From an uncultured Peptococcaceae bacterium (lineage in GTDB: Bacteria > Bacillota > Peptococcia > Peptococcales > Peptococcaceae), in assembly GCA_900556545.1 (NCBI GenBank), contig USPE01000141.1:1-5475 (forward strand): a stretch of DNA of 5,475 nt, in the 5' to 3' direction. The position numbers and the translations under genes were made by a program. Below the pieces are notes generated by a model, which worked only from the letters and a program-made list of their open reading frames with translations, ran no database searches and was not told where the DNA came from. Positions 1 through 5,475 of the stretch are shown one piece after another. Each line of letters starts with the position of its first letter. The stretch's first letter is position 1.

Positions 1-1019
1 AGATTATGGATATTTTTGCTCAGGAACAGATTTCTTTCTGGGAGCTGTCCGGTGTGGAGCCCAATCCTCGGTTGGAAACTGTGGTGCGGGGTGTGGAATT
101 GTGCCGGGAGCATCAGATAGAGTTGGTGCTGGCAGTAGGCGGCGGCAGCAGCATTGACTGCGCCAAAGTGGTGGCAGGATCGGTACAGTATGACGGCAGT
201 CCGTGGGATATTGTGCTGGACAGCAGCCTGGCGCAAGAGGTGCTGCCTATCGGCGTGGTGCTGACTTTGTCGGCCACCGGTTCGGAGATGGATCCGATGG
301 CGGTAATCACCAACACCCAGCTCAATCTGAAATACGGCGTAGGCCATCCTGACTTTATTCCTAAATTTTCGATTCTGGATCCGACCTTTACCTATTCGGT
401 GCCTGCTTCACAAACTGCTGCCGGCACTGCTGACATGATGAGCCACACCTTTGAAAACTATTTCACACTCCATGACGGCGCTTTTATCTCTAATCGTCTG
501 GCCGAAGCAGTGCTGCAAACCTGTATCCAGTATGCGCCCATTGCTCTGCGGGAACCGGACAACTATGAAGCCCGCGCCAATCTGATGTGGGCCTCCAGTC
601 TGGCCATCAATGGTTTATTAAAATACGGTAAGGACTGCCCCTGGAGCGTACATGCCATGGAACACGCACTCAGCGCCTATTATGATGTGACTCACGGCGT
701 TGGACTGGCCATTTTGACACCGGCCTGGATGGAATATATTCTGGACGATACCACTGCGCAGATGTTGGCTGATTACGGCTATCATGTATGGCAGCTGGAA
801 CGGAGTCTGGACACTATGAGCGCAGCCAAAGAGGCCATCAATAAAACCAGAGAATTTTTTGCTTCGCTGGGAATCCCCATGTCGCTGCGTCAGTTGGGCA
901 TTCCGGAGGATATGCTGGAAACCATGGCCAAAAGCGCACCCAAAGGCGGCGATACCATTAACGGTGTAAAACCGCTGCATTGGCAGGATGTGCTCAACAT
1001 TTACAAAATGGCATATTGA
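1..1019 (+). CDS. Iron-containing alcohol dehydrogenase, YqhD/butanol dehydrogenase type (5' end cut by window)
   Basis: Group III metal-dependent alcohol dehydrogenase that interconverts aldehydes and alcohols using NAD(P)H in the cytoplasm, typically in fermentation or aldehyde detoxification. Residue numbers count from the ATG at position 6. The nucleotide-binding GGGSSIDCAK motif is at 45-54, followed by TGSEMD at 91-96. The metal ligands are all present: D143 and H147 in GTADMMSH, H216 in WSVHAMEH and H230 in DVTHG. Their spacing (4, 69, 14) equals that of Asp194, His198, His267 and His281 in E. coli YqhD. The offset implies about 51 N-terminal residues are missing. The frame is open to the window edge, so the ATG at 6 is probably internal. 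The missing part holds the loop that decides NADH versus NADPH, so cofactor preference cannot be read. The C-terminus looks complete. It is followed by a hairpin terminator and faces the convergent ACT gene. Family call is secure; substrate is unknown. Confidence 0.95.
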   Translation, partial: IMDIFAQEQISFWELSGVEPNPRLETVVRGVELCREHQIELVLAVGGGSSIDCAKVVAGSVQYDGSPWDIVLDSSLAQEVLPIGVVLTLSATGSEMDPMAVITNTQLNLKYGVGHPDFIPKFSILDPTFTYSVPASQTAAGTADMMSHTFENYFTLHDGAFISNRLAEAVLQTCIQYAPIALREPDNYEARANLMWASSLAINGLLKYGKDCPWSVHAMEHALSAYYDVTHGVGLAILTPAWMEYILDDTTAQMLADYGYHVWQLERSLDTMSAAKEAINKTREFFASLGIPMSLRQLGIPEDMLETMAKSAPKGGDTINGVKPLHWQDVLNIYKMAY

Positions 1020-1076
1020 ACACCTGATAGAAAACAGAAACAAACTCATCAGCCGCACGTTAAATCTTTTTTGTAT

Positions 1077-1116
1077 AAAAAATACTTGCTGCTTTTTCGG
1101 ACAGCAAGTATTTTTA
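1077..1116. terminator. Bidirectional intrinsic terminator between convergent genes
   Basis: A perfect 14-bp stem (1078-1091 pairing with 1102-1115) encloses a 10-base loop. The left arm begins with an A run (1077-1082) and the right arm ends with a T run (1111-1115), followed by more T-rich sequence (1121-1128). It therefore has a U tract in both reading directions. It lies 58 bp after the alcohol dehydrogenase stop and 50 bp after the ACT gene stop, so it can end both transcripts. The stem is AT-rich at its base, so strength is an inference. Confidence 0.85.
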
Positions 1117-1165
1117 TGCTTATTTTTTGTTGTAATTGTAACACTTTTTCATCATTAAAAAATAA

Positions 1166-1615
1166 TTACAGACAGAGGGTGCCGTCATTACAATGCAAAT
1201 CTTCCTGATGGATCACCTGAATCTGATATTTGTTCAGCACTTCCACCGCTTTTTCCTCTTCAGTAACACAAAAGACCCGATTGGTCATGCCTTTTTCTCT
1301 GCCGGTAAAGGCATAGGTATAGCGCACATTAACACCGGCTTCGTCAAAATGGGTCAGCACTTCGTACAATCCGCCTGCTCTGTCAGGAATGGCTACTGCC
1401 AACACAGGTGTCACCGAAATAACATAGCCTGCATGTTTCAAAGTATCTTTTGCTTTTTCAAAATCGTCTACGATTACTCGGGCAATACCAAAATCCGGCG
1501 CTTCTGCAATAGAAAACGCGCGAATATCGATATTATTTTCATACAGCACCTGGGTAAAATCCACAAGGCCGCCTGTTCTATTTTCTAAAAAAACGGAAAT
1601 CTGTTTTACTGACAT
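1166..1615 (-). CDS. Tandem ACT-domain protein (COG4747-type amino-acid-binding protein)
   Basis: Small cytoplasmic protein of 149 residues made of two ACT domains, roughly residues 3-66 and 71-137. Each begins with a beta strand and a glycine-containing turn typical of ligand-binding ACT domains: QISVFLENRTGGL at 5-17 and VLAVAIPDRAGGL at 71-83. No catalytic domain is attached, and its length fits the stand-alone double-ACT family. ACT domains bind amino acids or related small ligands; the ligand here is unknown. A longer reading frame opens at 1642, but the ATG at 1615 is preferred. It has AGAAAGGA 8 bases upstream, whereas the ATG at 1624 overlaps that same site and cannot use it. The gene is monocistronic: it has its own promoter at 1694-1721, a terminator of the neighbouring unit upstream and a convergent terminator downstream. 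Relatives are often found beside phenylacetate-CoA ligase genes; none is visible here. The family call is strong; a regulatory or sensory role is inferred. Confidence 0.9.
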   Translation of the reverse strand: MSVKQISVFLENRTGGLVDFTQVLYENNIDIRAFSIAEAPDFGIARVIVDDFEKAKDTLKHAGYVISVTPVLAVAIPDRAGGLYEVLTHFDEAGVNVRYTYAFTGREKGMTNRVFCVTEEEKAVEVLNKYQIQVIHQEDLHCNDGTLCL

Positions 1616-1648
1616 TGTTGTCATCCTTTCTGTTCCAATCATGTTCTA

Positions 1649-1664
1649 ATATTCCACAGAATAT
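1649..1664 (-). repeat. Short inverted repeat in the ACT gene leader
   Basis: ATATTC and GAATAT form a perfect 6-bp inverted repeat around a 4-base spacer. It lies between the predicted transcription start (near 1687) and the ribosome binding site of the ACT gene. It could be a weak leader hairpin or a second protein-binding site. It is AT-rich and short, so chance is possible. Confidence 0.35.
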
Positions 1665-1673
1665 AGTTTCCTA

Positions 1674-1700
1674 GTATGATTCTGTATGATTTTATCATAC
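1674..1700. promoter_or_regulatory. Palindrome plus third half-site, candidate operator of the ACT gene
   Basis: Read on the minus strand, GTATGATAAAATCATAC (1700-1684) is a perfect palindrome with 7-bp arms and a 3-base centre. A further copy of the right arm, ATCATAC, lies at 1680-1674. The three half-sites are centred at 1697, 1687 and 1677, exactly 10 bp apart, so all face the same side of the helix. The palindrome covers the predicted -10 box and start point, a usual place for a repressor operator. Which protein would bind is unknown. Confidence 0.5.
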
Positions 1701-1721
1701 CACCTTTTCTTTATTATGCAA
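1694..1721 (-). promoter_or_regulatory. Vegetative sigma-type promoter of the ACT gene
   Basis: On the minus strand there is TTGCAT (1721-1716) as -35, a 16-bp spacer, and TATGAT (1699-1694) as -10. The -10 is preceded by TGG, which forms an extended -10 element. Transcription would begin near 1687, giving a leader of about 70 bases. It sits immediately downstream of the terminator of the preceding minus-strand unit, so it gives the ACT gene independent expression. Confidence 0.7.
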
Positions 1722-1732
1722 GAGCGGAAATT

Positions 1733-1777
1733 AAAAAAACAGCAGATCCCGGTCAGATTTTCTGACCGTCTGCTGTT
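1733..1777 (-). terminator. Intrinsic terminator of the minus-strand TrkH to BofC-like unit
   Basis: The outer stem AACAGCAGA (1738-1746) pairs with TCTGCTGTT (1769-1777), and the inner stem GGTCAGA (1751-1757) pairs with TCTGACC (1761-1767). Between them are small unpaired bulges. Read on the minus strand the hairpin runs straight into a run of seven T (complement of 1733-1739). It starts 42 bp after the stop of the BofC-like gene and separates that unit from the ACT gene promoter. Confidence 0.9.
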
Positions 1778-1819
1778 AACAACAAAACCCTGCTGTGCGT
1801 TTATTTATTTTATTATAGT

Positions 1820-2422
1820 TTATAGTTCGCTGAAATTATCCAGCATGGCAATCAATTCGTCCTGCGACGAATATTCATAGCTGCCATCCTCCAGTTCACT
1901 GCGCTGCTGAGGGCTGAGCCTGTCCACCGGCACTTCTGTAACCAAAAAGGTGCCGCCGTCGCTGCCCACCGCACTGGGGCCATAATAGACAGCCATATAC
2001 TGGCCGTTTTCGTTTAGTCCCAGATGATACATCTGCTTATGCTCCGGACACATGCCTTCCCGATTGCGGCAGATGGTAACCGTTTCTTCCATCTCGCTGA
2101 TGCGCCATTCAGGCAGCATGTAACGCTCCGCCAACTGACTCAGCGGCAGATCCCGCAGCATCGTTTCGGTGGCTTCATCGCCCTGCAGCACAATGGGCTG
2201 ACAGCTGAGCCCATGCTGCGCACAGACACTGTATTCCTCCAGCCAGCGAAACTGCCGCGGTTTCTTTGGTTGGCTATCGGCAGACATAATGCTCTCCGGT
2301 TCAGAAAAATTATAATTTCCTTCATAAATTTGCGTACCTAAAAATCCCATTGATGCGGAAAATACAAAAAGCAAACAGGCAATTCCTGCAAAAAACTTTT
2401 TACTGTGTGACGCCATATCCAT
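1820..2422 (-). CDS. Membrane-anchored protein with BofC-like C-terminal domain
   Basis: Predicted 200-residue protein with an N-terminal membrane anchor or uncleaved signal (about residues 8-30, after a KK pair) and an extracytoplasmic remainder. Residues 129-198 resemble the C-terminal domain of Bacillus BofC, a forespore protein that restrains SpoIVB signalling. The shared pattern is a short LGxxENG strand-turn, VYYGP, a PVDRL segment, an acidic helix, a glycine turn and a final helix ending DNFSEL. The middle has two C-x-x-H motifs, C67-AQ-H70 and C125-PE-H128, which could together hold a metal ion or redox pair; this is inference. The frame extends to an ATG at 2470, but that codon lacks a spaced ribosome binding site. 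The ATG at 2422 has GAGGA 8 bases upstream and is preferred; ATGs at 2437, 2431 and 2416 are also possible. It is the last gene of the minus-strand unit and is followed by a terminator. Relation to sporulation is not shown by the sequence; clostridial proteins of this domain family are common and mostly uncharacterised. Confidence 0.8.
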   Translation of the reverse strand: MDMASHSKKFFAGIACLLFVFSASMGFLGTQIYEGNYNFSEPESIMSADSQPKKPRQFRWLEEYSVCAQHGLSCQPIVLQGDEATETMLRDLPLSQLAERYMLPEWRISEMEETVTICRNREGMCPEHKQMYHLGLNENGQYMAVYYGPSAVGSDGGTFLVTEVPVDRLSPQQRSELEDGSYEYSSQDELIAMLDNFSEL

Positions 2423-2482
2423 CAGTCCCATCCTCATAATTGTTTGGTTGTTCCTGATTAATATGCCCATCTTTACTGACAG

Positions 2483-3037
2483 TTATACAAAATGTTCCAA
2501 TTTTTCATCCACAATCCAAAAATCAGCAGTTATATTGTAAATGCCCTCCAAGGCTGTAACTTCATCCAGCAACGCCAGCAATTGGGTGATGGCCCCATCG
2601 TCTTCCACCATGGTCAGACTGGCTGGCAGCCACACCTGCCCCACCTGCAGCAGCGGAATTTCCTCCAGTTCCAAAATATCGGCAATATCCTGCAGCTTGC
2701 GCGGTTTGGTGAGTATCTCTACCAAATCACCGTCATCAAAGCGGACATCTTCTGCCCCTGCGCCCAATCCTTCCAGCACCAGTGTGTTTTCGTCCACACC
2801 GCTCTGCCATTTGCTGATCAAAATCTGCCCTTTCTGCTGAAACAGCCAGTGCACCGCTTGCCCAAACTTTCCGCCATGCCGGGCAAAACAATCATCCAAA
2901 AAAGCGGTATCCAGCCCCGGCGCTCCGTAAAAAATCAATGCGGTATTGGCCGGGCCCAAGCCTTGATAAAGAGTTGGCTCCGTTATATCGGCACTGCGAT
3001 AGGCGCAGCGTTTTAACCAGTTTGTATAATCTGCCAT
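2483..3037 (-). CDS. YebC/TACO1-like protein lacking the N-terminal domain
   Basis: 184-residue protein that matches domains 2 and 3 of the YebC family, whose usual length is about 240-250. Family-like stretches are YQGLGP (24-29, for the usual YEGYGP), FARHGGKFGQAVHWLFQQKG (51-70), GAEDV (94-98), a KPRKL segment (111-115) and LLDEVTALEGIYNITADF (156-173), corresponding to the LLxxLExLxDVQNVYxNF end of YebC. The first conserved domain of YebC (AGHSKWANIKHRK through the MPKDNI region) is absent; only about 20 unrelated residues precede YQGLGP. The missing part is not hidden in another frame: the neighbouring gene ends 23 bp upstream. The start has AGGAG 9 bases upstream. YebC proteins are reported as transcription regulators and, more recently, as translation factors acting at difficult peptide motifs. 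Without the first domain this one may bind a partner rather than nucleic acid or the ribosome; that is inference. The frame is intact, so it is a divergent paralogue rather than an evident pseudogene. Confidence 0.8.
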   Translation of the reverse strand: MADYTNWLKRCAYRSADITEPTLYQGLGPANTALIFYGAPGLDTAFLDDCFARHGGKFGQAVHWLFQQKGQILISKWQSGVDENTLVLEGLGAGAEDVRFDDGDLVEILTKPRKLQDIADILELEEIPLLQVGQVWLPASLTMVEDDGAITQLLALLDEVTALEGIYNITADFWIVDEKLEHFV

Positions 3038-3060
3038 ATTGATCTTCTCCTGCTATTTCT

Positions 3061-3561
3061 TTATTTCGTCTGTAAACAGTTACGGCGGCGCTGATGTATG
3101 GTAAGCAGACAATCTGCAAAAAACAGCTGATACAACAGCTCCCACACCGCCAACTTGCCAGTCTTCTTCAAAAATAATTCCAAGAAGGGATGCACCACTT
3201 TCGCCAGCAACTGCGCCAATACCATCCAGCACAATGCAAATTTTAAACAAATATGACCGCCAAACTGCAAAAATTCCTTGCTGTAATCCCAGTACCGCAG
3301 CTTGAAAGCCCGCTCCAGCCAGATACCGCTGCACAGCTCCACCAATACCGGAAGCAGACAGCAGTTATAGCCAAAATGTTTTCGGTCATATTTATAACTG
3401 CCGGCCAACATTACCCCTCCAATACCATACATGGGCTTTAAAGGGATATGTAAAAAATTAGGCTTGCGGAAGGTTCCTGCCACAACAAAATTATAGCAGC
3501 CTTCCAGAATCCATCCCAAAAAACTGTAAATCAAAAAATTTTGCCTCACACGCCACATCAT
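3061..3561 (-). CDS. PF06541 (CmpB/putative ABC-transporter type IV) membrane protein
   Basis: 166-residue multi-spanning inner-membrane protein. Family marks are YSFLGWILE (12-20) in the first membrane segment, PMYGIGG (43-49), the LVE pair in PVLVELCSGIWLE (71-83), WDYS (91-94) and GGHICLKF (101-108) followed by a tryptophan. Hydrophobic segments lie at about 7-27, 43-55, 64-82, 101-122 and 136-154, and a basic tail ends the protein (HQRRRNCLQTK). The family name suggests an ABC transporter permease, but there is no ATPase gene or permease coupling motif here, and the biochemical role is unproven. It carries eight cysteines. An ATG at 3606 opens the frame earlier, but the ATG at 3561 has a perfect GAGGAGG 7 bases upstream, and family similarity begins only after it; the adjacent ATG at 3558 is an alternative. 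It lies 56 bp after the TrkH stop and 23 bp before the YebC-like gene, in the same transcription unit. Confidence 0.88.
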   Translation of the reverse strand: MMWRVRQNFLIYSFLGWILEGCYNFVVAGTFRKPNFLHIPLKPMYGIGGVMLAGSYKYDRKHFGYNCCLLPVLVELCSGIWLERAFKLRYWDYSKEFLQFGGHICLKFALCWMVLAQLLAKVVHPFLELFLKKTGKLAVWELLYQLFFADCLLTIHQRRRNCLQTK

Positions 3562-3568
3562 TTCAGTT

Positions 3569-3575
3569 CCTCCTC
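3569..3575 (-). promoter_or_regulatory. Strong ribosome binding site that sets the PF06541 gene start
   Basis: GAGGAGG on the minus strand lies 7 bases before the ATG at 3561. It is the best Shine-Dalgarno match in the window and rules against the upstream ATG at 3606, which would add 15 residues with no family similarity. Confidence 0.8.
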
Positions 3576-3617
3576 TTTTTGTGTTATCAGAGTTAGATTG
3601 AAACAATGGCAGCTGCT

Positions 3618-5129
3618 TTATACATCTTGTTCAGAAAAAACCTGCAATTTTTTATACCATAAGTGCTTATGTTTGTCCGGCCAAAATACAGCTAAAACTG
3701 TATAGATTTCCAGACGGCCCAATAGCATCAGCATACTCAGCAGCCATTTTGCCGCCCCGGGAGCCGCCGAAAAAGATTCGGTCGGTCCCCATAATCCCAA
3801 TGCCGGTCCCACACCGCCCAGACAGGCCAAAACGCCCGTAAAAGCATCCAACATACTAACGCCCATACAGCACAGCGCCAGGGTTGAAAATAGGGTAAAA
3901 AACATAAATAAATAAAAAAAGATGGTAACGCTGTGCAAAACCGGCTCCGGCAAACTTTTCCGATTGGCTTTTAGGGTTCGTACCAACCGGGGATGCAAAA
4001 ATCGCTGTATTTCACTGTGAGCCTGCTGAAACAAAATGATATGACGGTCAATTTTAAATCCGCAGGTAGTAGAGCCAGCGCAGGCGCCGGAAAACATGAG
4101 AACGATCAGCACAATTTTAGCCGCCGCAGTCCATATCTCATAGTCACAGCTGATAAATCCTGTAGTCGTTAAAATAGAAGTGACATGAAAAAAGCTATAC
4201 CGCAAAGCAGTCAGAATGTCATACTGATTATGCAGTACAATATTGATGGTCACCAACAATGTAGTCCCCAGTGTTACCAGCGTATAGACGCGAAATTCTC
4301 TGCTGTTCCAAAAACAGCGCAGCGAACGATTGTAAAAGAAAAAGAAGAACAGCGCATAGTTAATGCCGGCCATATACATAGAACCTGCTACAGCCCATTC
4401 CAGCAAAGGGCTTTGGTAAAACCCGATGCTGCTGGTTTTGGTGGAAAATCCACCGGTGGCCACAATGGAAAATGCATGATTCAATGCATCAAATCCATTC
4501 ATGCCGCAAATCAGCAGCAGCACAAAGGTAATACAGGTATTAAAAATATAGATAACCCATAGACTGCGGGCGCTGTCTGCAATTTTAGGACGCAGCTTAT
4601 CTTTTACCGGCCCTGCAGCTTCTGCCCGAAATACCTGCATGGCACCGGCCCCCATGTTGGATATCAATGCCACAAACAAAACAATAATCCCCATACCGCC
4701 CAGCCAATGGGTAACGCTGCGCCACATCAAAATACTGTACGGTGCGCTGTCAATATCGTCCAGTACCGAAGCGCCTACTGTAGCAAAACCGGACATGGAT
4801 TCAAAAAATGCGTCCGCCGCTGTATCAAAGGTCCCTGCCAGCAAATAAGGAAACATGCCAATGAAAGCGGCCAGCAACCAACCATAGGTAACGATAGCCG
4901 CGCTCTCCCGTATTTTTAAATGGGGTTTGAAATTTTTGGGACGAAATGCATACATCATAAACAAGCCCAATAAAGAAACACAAGGCATTAACATGAGAAA
5001 AATGCGGCCGCATAGCCATTCCCCATATATAATTGCCGTCAACAAAGGAAGCAGCATGCTGCCGGCTACAATCAACAGTAATTTCCCAATATTATGGATA
5101 ACAAGATTTCCTTTATGCTTCTTTACCAT
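3618..5129 (-). CDS. trkH: TrkH/KtrB-family potassium uptake channel subunit
   Basis: 503-residue integral membrane subunit of a Trk/Ktr-type potassium uptake system, complete and close to the usual 480-500. All four pore repeats are present. Filter loops are GFATVGASV (114-122), IVATGGFST (222-230), LTTTGF (320-325) and LGGVGP (437-442), with filter glycines G119, G227, G324 and G441. HWLGGMGIIVLF (141-152) is a family signature in the first repeat. The segment GACAGSTTCGFK (348-359) corresponds to the intramembrane gating loop of repeat 3. R472 in GRLEIYTV corresponds to the conserved arginine of the last membrane segment. The start ATG follows directly after an in-frame TAA, so no earlier start exists. 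The nearest GAGG lies about 12 bases away, within the end of the preceding gene, which suggests translational coupling across the 6-bp gap. TrkH channels need a cytoplasmic TrkA/KtrA regulator; none is in the window. Its C-terminal repeat matches the upstream neighbour at about 35 of 58 residues. Confidence 0.96.
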   Translation of the reverse strand: MVKKHKGNLVIHNIGKLLLIVAGSMLLPLLTAIIYGEWLCGRIFLMLMPCVSLLGLFMMYAFRPKNFKPHLKIRESAAIVTYGWLLAAFIGMFPYLLAGTFDTAADAFFESMSGFATVGASVLDDIDSAPYSILMWRSVTHWLGGMGIIVLFVALISNMGAGAMQVFRAEAAGPVKDKLRPKIADSARSLWVIYIFNTCITFVLLLICGMNGFDALNHAFSIVATGGFSTKTSSIGFYQSPLLEWAVAGSMYMAGINYALFFFFFYNRSLRCFWNSREFRVYTLVTLGTTLLVTINIVLHNQYDILTALRYSFFHVTSILTTTGFISCDYEIWTAAAKIVLIVLMFSGACAGSTTCGFKIDRHIILFQQAHSEIQRFLHPRLVRTLKANRKSLPEPVLHSVTIFFYLFMFFTLFSTLALCCMGVSMLDAFTGVLACLGGVGPALGLWGPTESFSAAPGAAKWLLSMLMLLGRLEIYTVLAVFWPDKHKHLWYKKLQVFSEQDV

Positions 5130-5135
5130 TTACAA

Positions 5136-5475
5136 TCAATCCCTCACCAACGGTTCAATGACACCGTCTTCTTCAAAATCATGATTCACAGCTTTTTTTC
5201 TGCGGTTCAGCCACTTTCCATGAAACGGCCGAATCAGCACCAATACCGTATAAATCTCCAAACGGCCTATCATCATCAAAAAGCTGAGAATCCATTTGCT
5301 TAGTGCCGATGCACTGGAGTAAGACTCCATGGGACCCCATGCACCAATGGATGGTCCTACGCCGCCCAAACAGCTCATAACAGCTGTCAGCGAATCCAGC
5401 ATTTCGCCTCCCAGCATGCACAGCAAATAGGTTCCCACTACAATCAACGTCATATAAATATAGAAAAAGGTGGTA
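5136..5475 (-). CDS. trkH: Second TrkH-family potassium uptake protein, C-terminal part (5' end beyond window)
   Basis: The reading frame runs in from the right edge with no start; the methionine at 5453 is internal, since TTFFYIY precedes it in frame. The visible 113 residues are the last pore repeat of a TrkH protein: a membrane segment, the filter loop CLGGVGPSIGAWGP, then GRLEIYTVL with the conserved arginine. The LDSLTAV to LIRP stretch matches the next gene at about 35 of 58 positions, so the two are tandem paralogues rather than fragments of one gene: each has its own complete C-terminus. It ends with a charged tail (NRRKKAVNHDFEEDGVIEPL) that the other copy lacks. Its stop is 6 bp before the next TrkH start, which supports co-transcription. 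The promoter of the unit and any TrkA-type regulator must lie further right. Confidence 0.93.
   Translation of the reverse strand, partial: TTFFYIYMTLIVVGTYLLCMLGGEMLDSLTAVMSCLGGVGPSIGAWGPMESYSSASALSKWILSFLMMIGRLEIYTVLVLIRPFHGKWLNRRKKAVNHDFEEDGVIEPLVRD

Noticed and set aside
618..1058. 146-residue minus-strand frame opposite the alcohol dehydrogenase
   Set aside because: The plus strand carries all metal ligands of the dehydrogenase; the minus frame crosses its 3' end without a recognisable domain.
1131..1170. TGTAATT / AATTACA inverted repeat after the ACT stop
   Set aside because: Only 7 AT-rich pairs around a 26-base loop that overlaps the stop codon; likely chance next to a much stronger terminator.
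1193..1588. 131-residue plus-strand reading frame opposite the ACT gene
   Set aside because: It is antisense to a clear ACT-domain gene, and its Phe/His/Cys-rich composition is typical of a shadow frame.
1686..1880. 64-residue plus-strand reading frame over the ACT promoter and terminator
   Set aside because: It runs through a terminator hairpin and the end of the BofC-like gene, with no ribosome binding site and no family resemblance.
2492..3016. 174-residue plus-strand frame opposite the YebC-like gene
   Set aside because: The minus-strand frame shows YebC motifs and a good ribosome binding site; the plus frame shows neither.
4330..4350. Run of five phenylalanines in TrkH as possible slippage site
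   Set aside because: It lies in a membrane segment, the codons are mixed TTC/TTT, and the frame is continuous on both sides.
3618..5475. One TrkH gene split by a frameshift
   Set aside because: Both frames contain their own fourth pore repeat and C-terminus, and the left one is a full four-repeat protein, so they are two genes.

Overview
The window reads as part of a chromosome of a low-to-mid GC Bacillota (Firmicutes) anaerobe, probably a Clostridia or Negativicutes member. The reasons are the BofC-like domain protein, the tandem ACT protein, the PF06541 membrane protein, the butanol-dehydrogenase-type alcohol dehydrogenase and the strong AGGAGG-type ribosome binding sites. This placement is an inference; there is no rRNA, tRNA or other firm taxonomic marker. 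I see no mobile element, CRISPR array or phage gene.

Layout. The left edge holds the 3' part of a plus-strand iron-type alcohol dehydrogenase (1-1019; about 50 N-terminal residues lie outside the window). It converges on a minus-strand tandem ACT-domain protein (1166-1615), and a perfect 14-bp hairpin between them looks like a shared bidirectional terminator. The ACT gene has its own well-formed promoter (1694-1721), whose -10 box lies inside a 17-bp palindrome. Just upstream of that promoter is the terminator of the next transcription unit.

From about 1733 to the right edge everything is on the minus strand and closely spaced. In transcription order (right to left) it runs: the C-terminal end of a TrkH-type potassium transporter (cut by the window), a complete second TrkH paralogue, a small PF06541 multi-spanning membrane protein, a YebC-like protein that lacks the usual N-terminal domain, and a membrane-anchored protein with a BofC-like C-terminal domain. 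Gaps are 6, 56, 23 and 60 bp, and the only terminator I find is after the last gene, so this is probably one operon whose promoter lies outside the window.

How the genes may work together. Two TrkH subunits followed by membrane and extracytoplasmic accessory proteins point to an envelope or ion-homeostasis transcription unit. The TrkA/KtrA-type cytoplasmic regulator that normally gates TrkH is not in the window and may lie upstream. The roles of the last three genes in the unit are not predictable from sequence alone. The most unusual items are the truncated YebC paralogue, the TrkH tandem pair with their company, and the triple half-site array at the ACT gene promoter.
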